Source: Davidsoniella eucalypti (lineage: Eukaryota; Ascomycota; Sordariomycetes; Microascales; Ceratocystidaceae). Taken from it: a stretch of 21,135 nucleotides of DNA. Below the pieces are notes generated by a model. That model was not told the origin of the DNA, did no database searches, and was given only the letters and a program-made list of their open reading frames with translations. A program made the translations under genes and the position numbers. Below are positions 18,401-21,135 of this stretch, piece after piece. The stretch is from positions 1 through 21,135 of the forward strand of contig RMBW01000243.1 of NCBI GenBank assembly GCA_004009845.1, read 5' to 3'. Position 1 is the first letter of the stretch; every line of letters starts with the position of its first letter.

Positions 18401-19183
18401 GAAGAGGACGGAGGAACCGTGTTCCGAGTCAGAGGGGCTAATGAACTGGGTGCCTTTGAGGCCTTCCAGGGTCTTTTGGAGGACGAGAGTTCCGGGCGTG
18501 TGAGGGGGTAGAGCGACTGGGTAGGGATTTTGGCGCCTGGTTTGAGCCTGATTTCCAAGTCTACTCCTGGCCTGTGCGGGGTAGTGTCTCGGCTAGTTTA
18601 GGGTCGAAAGCCGAGGCTACTGGCTCTAACCAGTCGGGTAAATGCGGACGTGATTTGTCCTTATGGGCGAGAGCGATCTGGATGTTCTCCAGCGAAGCTC
18701 TATAAATACTCACGTTGCCCTCCTCGCTGCAGAGTTTATAAAATTCCTCTGCGTTTAGCTCTTCAGCAGGTGCGATAATCACCTCTTGTTTCCGAGGCCG
18801 GAGCCTTACATCGTTGTTTACCACCATCTCTGGCCTAGGATAGGATGATGTCCTCAGTTGGCCAGGAACCACGTAGGCCCAAATGGTTTCTTGGTGCCGT
18901 TGATGGTGAGGGAGAAGGCGGCGATGGTGTCGATGTGCGGGGGTTGTCCTGTGTAGTGACTTGGACAATCTCTCGTTCGGAGATGGTGTGGGTGAGGATG
19001 GCGTGAGGGAGGAGACGCGGGGAACGACGGCGACAGTGAGGCAGCCACTATCCACGAGGGCCTTAGTCGAGTAGTCACCTAAACTTACGTCTAAATAATT
19101 ACCCGAGGCACTCATTTCTAATCTGACTATTCTATCTCCAATTGATTCCCCCTTGTCGGGGAGCGGTTTCCCCCGACTATCTA
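15453..19183 (-). pseudogene. Ty3/Gypsy pol of element D: protease to chromodomain, frameshifted in its 5' half
   Basis: Pol opens through the -1 frameshift near 19184. Protease keeps ALVDSG. RT keeps YIDD (18064-18075) and FGLTNAPAAFQ. From about 17780 down to 15453 one frame of roughly 770 codons covers RNase H (SADSSGYALGAEL, TDHRNLEFF), the integrase zinc finger (HDSHLSGHPGR...CTTC), the integrase triad (D codons at 16656 and 16479, then FHPQTDGAQERSNQ), and the chromodomain (EFRVEEIV...VKWSGYQDPTWEP). Upstream the frame jumps repeatedly, for example near 17760, 18160, 18330, 18510, 18590, 18880 and 19030, nearly always where a run of C, G, A or T is one base shorter than expected. No in-frame nonsense substitution was noticed. 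Confidence 0.92.
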
Positions 19184-19190
19184 AAAATCC
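19155..19190 (-). promoter_or_regulatory. -1 programmed frameshift site of element D
   Basis: On the minus strand the heptamer G-GAT-TTT (19190-19184) is followed by the stop TAG (19183-19181), a 6-nt spacer counted from the heptamer, and a hairpin with 7-bp arms GTCGGGG (19177-19171) and CCCCGAC (19161-19155) around GAAACCGCT. The -1 frame is open into the protease. Confidence 0.82.
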
Positions 19191-21134
19191 GGCTCATTGC
19201 TGACTGAAGGGGCGGTGCTAGAGGATTGCGGTTGCGAGGTACTTAGACATTCATTGATCATTGAGCGAACATCCTCTAGGGAGATGGATGGCTTAGTGGC
19301 CGTGGCGTTGGCGCGGATGGCACCCCTGGCGTTGCGTGAGTTACGGCATTCTGCGGTGCTGTGGCCTGGTCTCTTGCATTTGGAGCAGAAGTTAGGGGAG
19401 CTTGGGCAGAACCTCGGGGAATGTCCCTTTAGGTTGCAGGAGGAGCAGGGGGGAGCGTCTGAGCACTTGAACGAGGAGTGCGTGGTCTGTTGACAAAAGA
19501 GGCAGGGCTTGAAGGTGGTTGCGCTGCTGTTTACGGGGGGCGCCTGAGAGGGCTGCATAGGGGTAGGCTGACGCCAGTTGGAGGAGGTGGCGCGGCGAGC
19601 CTTGTTGGTTTCCTTGACTCTGGCGACAGGGCGCATTGTTGCTATCATAGTGTCGAAGGGTCTGATGTGGAAGAGCGTGGCAAGGTGATCCTGCATGTCT
19701 GGGTGCAGGCCTTCTTGGAGGATGGACAGTAGTGTGTTATGGTCTGTAATTTGGGCTTTGTCGCGGAGAGCGCATAGGCGGTTGGTGAATGTTTCGAAAG
19801 GCTCGCTAGGTCCCTGCTTTATTTTCATCAGTAGGCGGTTGGCCGTTCTGGCGCGGTCTGGGTCGTCATAGCGTGAGTCTAGGTACGCGATAAATAGCTG
19901 GAAGCCGGTAGGGGACGCTAAGTGCTGAAGGTACTTGGGGCGGACTTGGTCCCTGATCTCGGGAGAGAGTGAGTTCATGGTGTAAGCTAGTTGGTCCCTA
20001 GGCGAGTGAAACCTCTGGAAGTCGACGAGGAATTTCTCGTTGAGCTCGTGCTTCCATGTGGTGTAGTCGAACGATCCGTCGAATTTGCGCACAGCGTCTA
20101 GGACGTCCTTACGGCGAGAGATGGAGTCTTCGCGGTTGGGGAGAATGGTAATGCCGCCAGCTAGGGGCGTTGATGTGGGCGTCGTAGAGGGTGCGTGTGT
20201 TTGAGCGGAGGTAGGAGCGTTACGGGTAGGGGCGGCTAGTTTGAGGCCATCGTTCTAGGGTTTCAGCGAGAGCCGCTAGTTCTTCTTCCTCGTCGTATTC
20301 ATTCCTTGACAACCGTTGGCTGGACAGGTTTCTTTGGTGTGAGGAAGGAGGTGATGTCTGTGCAATGTCGTTGAGGAGCTCATAGAGCTTGTCCAGTGCG
20401 GAGTTCAGGGGCGTTCTCCTTGAGTAGGTTTTGGAGGGCGATCAACTGAATTTCCGCGATGTTTAGGTTCTCGTGGAATTGGAAGGCCCAGCGGCTTTCT
20501 TGAGGGTGATCAGTCCACCGGGTCCCTGGAGGCTGCTTGGAGTTTGCCTTGGTAGACCTGTGTGAGATAGTCGAGTGTACGTGTTGCCTCGGTGGAGTAG
20601 ACCTTGGCGCGTGGGCGTCCGCAGATCGAGGTGCGCAGGGGAGCGGGCCTAGGCTGGGGCCTATCTCTGGCTGGTGGGGGAAGAGTCCATGTTGTCATCG
20701 ATGGTGTCCGAGCCAAACCCTAGTATGTGGGGTTGGTCAGGGCGCGGACTGTGAGGATCTGTGCGCTTCGGGTGGACGGATCCTAGTGGCATGGTGCAAT
20801 GTGGCCAATGATGCCAGATGCGAAGGTCATGCAGTGAAGGTGGCTGTGGAAGTGCGAAGCGTGGGACAAGATAAGAGGCCAGCAGGGAAGGGCCAAGTAG
20901 TTTGGCTAGGCGGGGACGCTCGGAGCGCTTGAAGAGGGGAGAGTAGCACCAGCCGGAGCGAGTCCACAGGCGTTTCTGCGAGTGAAAGGGGGTGGGACGT
21001 GCTTGGCTTTGAAGGCCTGGATGAGGCGTTAGCGTAGAGTCCGCTAGGAAGATAAAGATGATAGGGCCTAAAAAGAGGAAGGCTAGTGAATCGGTGAGGC
21101 CGTAAAAGAGGCCGAGGGCAATCTCCCAGACATG
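19181..21134 (-). pseudogene. Gag of element D, with hydrophobic N-terminus and three CCHC zinc knuckles
   Basis: The N-terminal frame is open from the window edge to 20661. It has a hydrophobic stretch (SLAFLFLGPIIFIFLA, about 21042-21089), then GWCY (20943-20954) and AKLLGP (20889-20906), matching Gag of element B. After at least four frame changes (near 20690, 20520, 20400 and 20255) a frame open from 20254 to 19181 carries the Retrotrans_gag-like domain (FDYTTWKHELNEKF...AYLDSRYDDP) and three CX2CX4HX4C knuckles (19346-19504: CLFCQQTTHSSFKC, CSSCNLKGHSPRFC, CSKCKRPGHSTAEC). It ends EPDF-TAG at the frameshift heptamer. The start codon lies outside the window. The protein cannot be made in one piece from this copy. 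Confidence 0.88.
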
Positions 21135-21135
21135 G

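Larger units (their letters stand above)
15105..21135 (-). mobile_element. Element D: degenerate Ty3/Gypsy chromovirus, 5' end beyond the window
   Basis: On the minus strand the order is gag (with a hydrophobic N-terminus), the frameshift site, pol, polypurine tract and 3' LTR. The 5' LTR would lie to the right of 21135. Gag, protease and RT have many frameshifts; RNase H, integrase and chromodomain are unbroken. As sequenced it is not able to move by itself. Confidence 0.9.

Overview
This window is almost entirely retrotransposon. It holds at least four Ty3/Gypsy LTR elements of the chromovirus type, meaning integrase followed by a C-terminal chromodomain. No host gene, rRNA, convincing tRNA or CRISPR array is visible. 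Eukaryotic LTR promoters with TATA boxes, LTRs of about 180-190 bp, and pol proteins of the kind common in Dikarya suggest a filamentous fungus in a repeat-rich, probably heterochromatic region. The phylum cannot be decided from the sequence.

Layout, left to right. (1) 1-2956: 3' part of element A on the plus strand. Its RT/RNase H end is broken by small indels, its integrase and chromodomain are intact, and a 181-bp LTR follows. (2) 2957-13523: element C, same family as A. It joins A's LTR directly, has lost most of gag, keeps pol, and is split in the RNase H region by element B. (3) 5240-11236: element B, complete, 5997 bp. It has apparently identical 191-bp LTRs, a 5-bp target duplication (CAGCG), an intact 507-codon gag and an intact pol of about 1198 codons. 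It is the youngest large insertion and could be active. (4) 13524-14124: about 600 bp that I cannot assign. (5) 14125-14566: two nearly identical 179-bp LTRs in inverted orientation around an 84-bp piece of a B-type pol gene. (6) 14567-15283: a second inverted LTR pair around a gag 5' fragment. (7) 15105-21135: element D on the minus strand, running off the right edge. Its integrase half is intact, and its gag, protease and RT are full of single-base frameshifts.

Shared biology. In B, C and D gag ends in the same way: the heptamer G-GAT-TTT, an immediate stop codon, and 6-7 nt after the heptamer a small hairpin whose arms differ in sequence but still pair. Pol is open in the -1 frame. This is a textbook -1 programmed frameshift signal, supported by covariation. 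The Gag proteins of B and D share an N-terminal hydrophobic segment followed by a conserved GWCY...AKLLGP block, which is unusual for Gag. Element B also carries a 12-nt exact complement between its LTR and the primer-binding region, suggesting Tf1-like self-priming. The insertion of B into C fits chromodomain-guided integration into silent chromatin.
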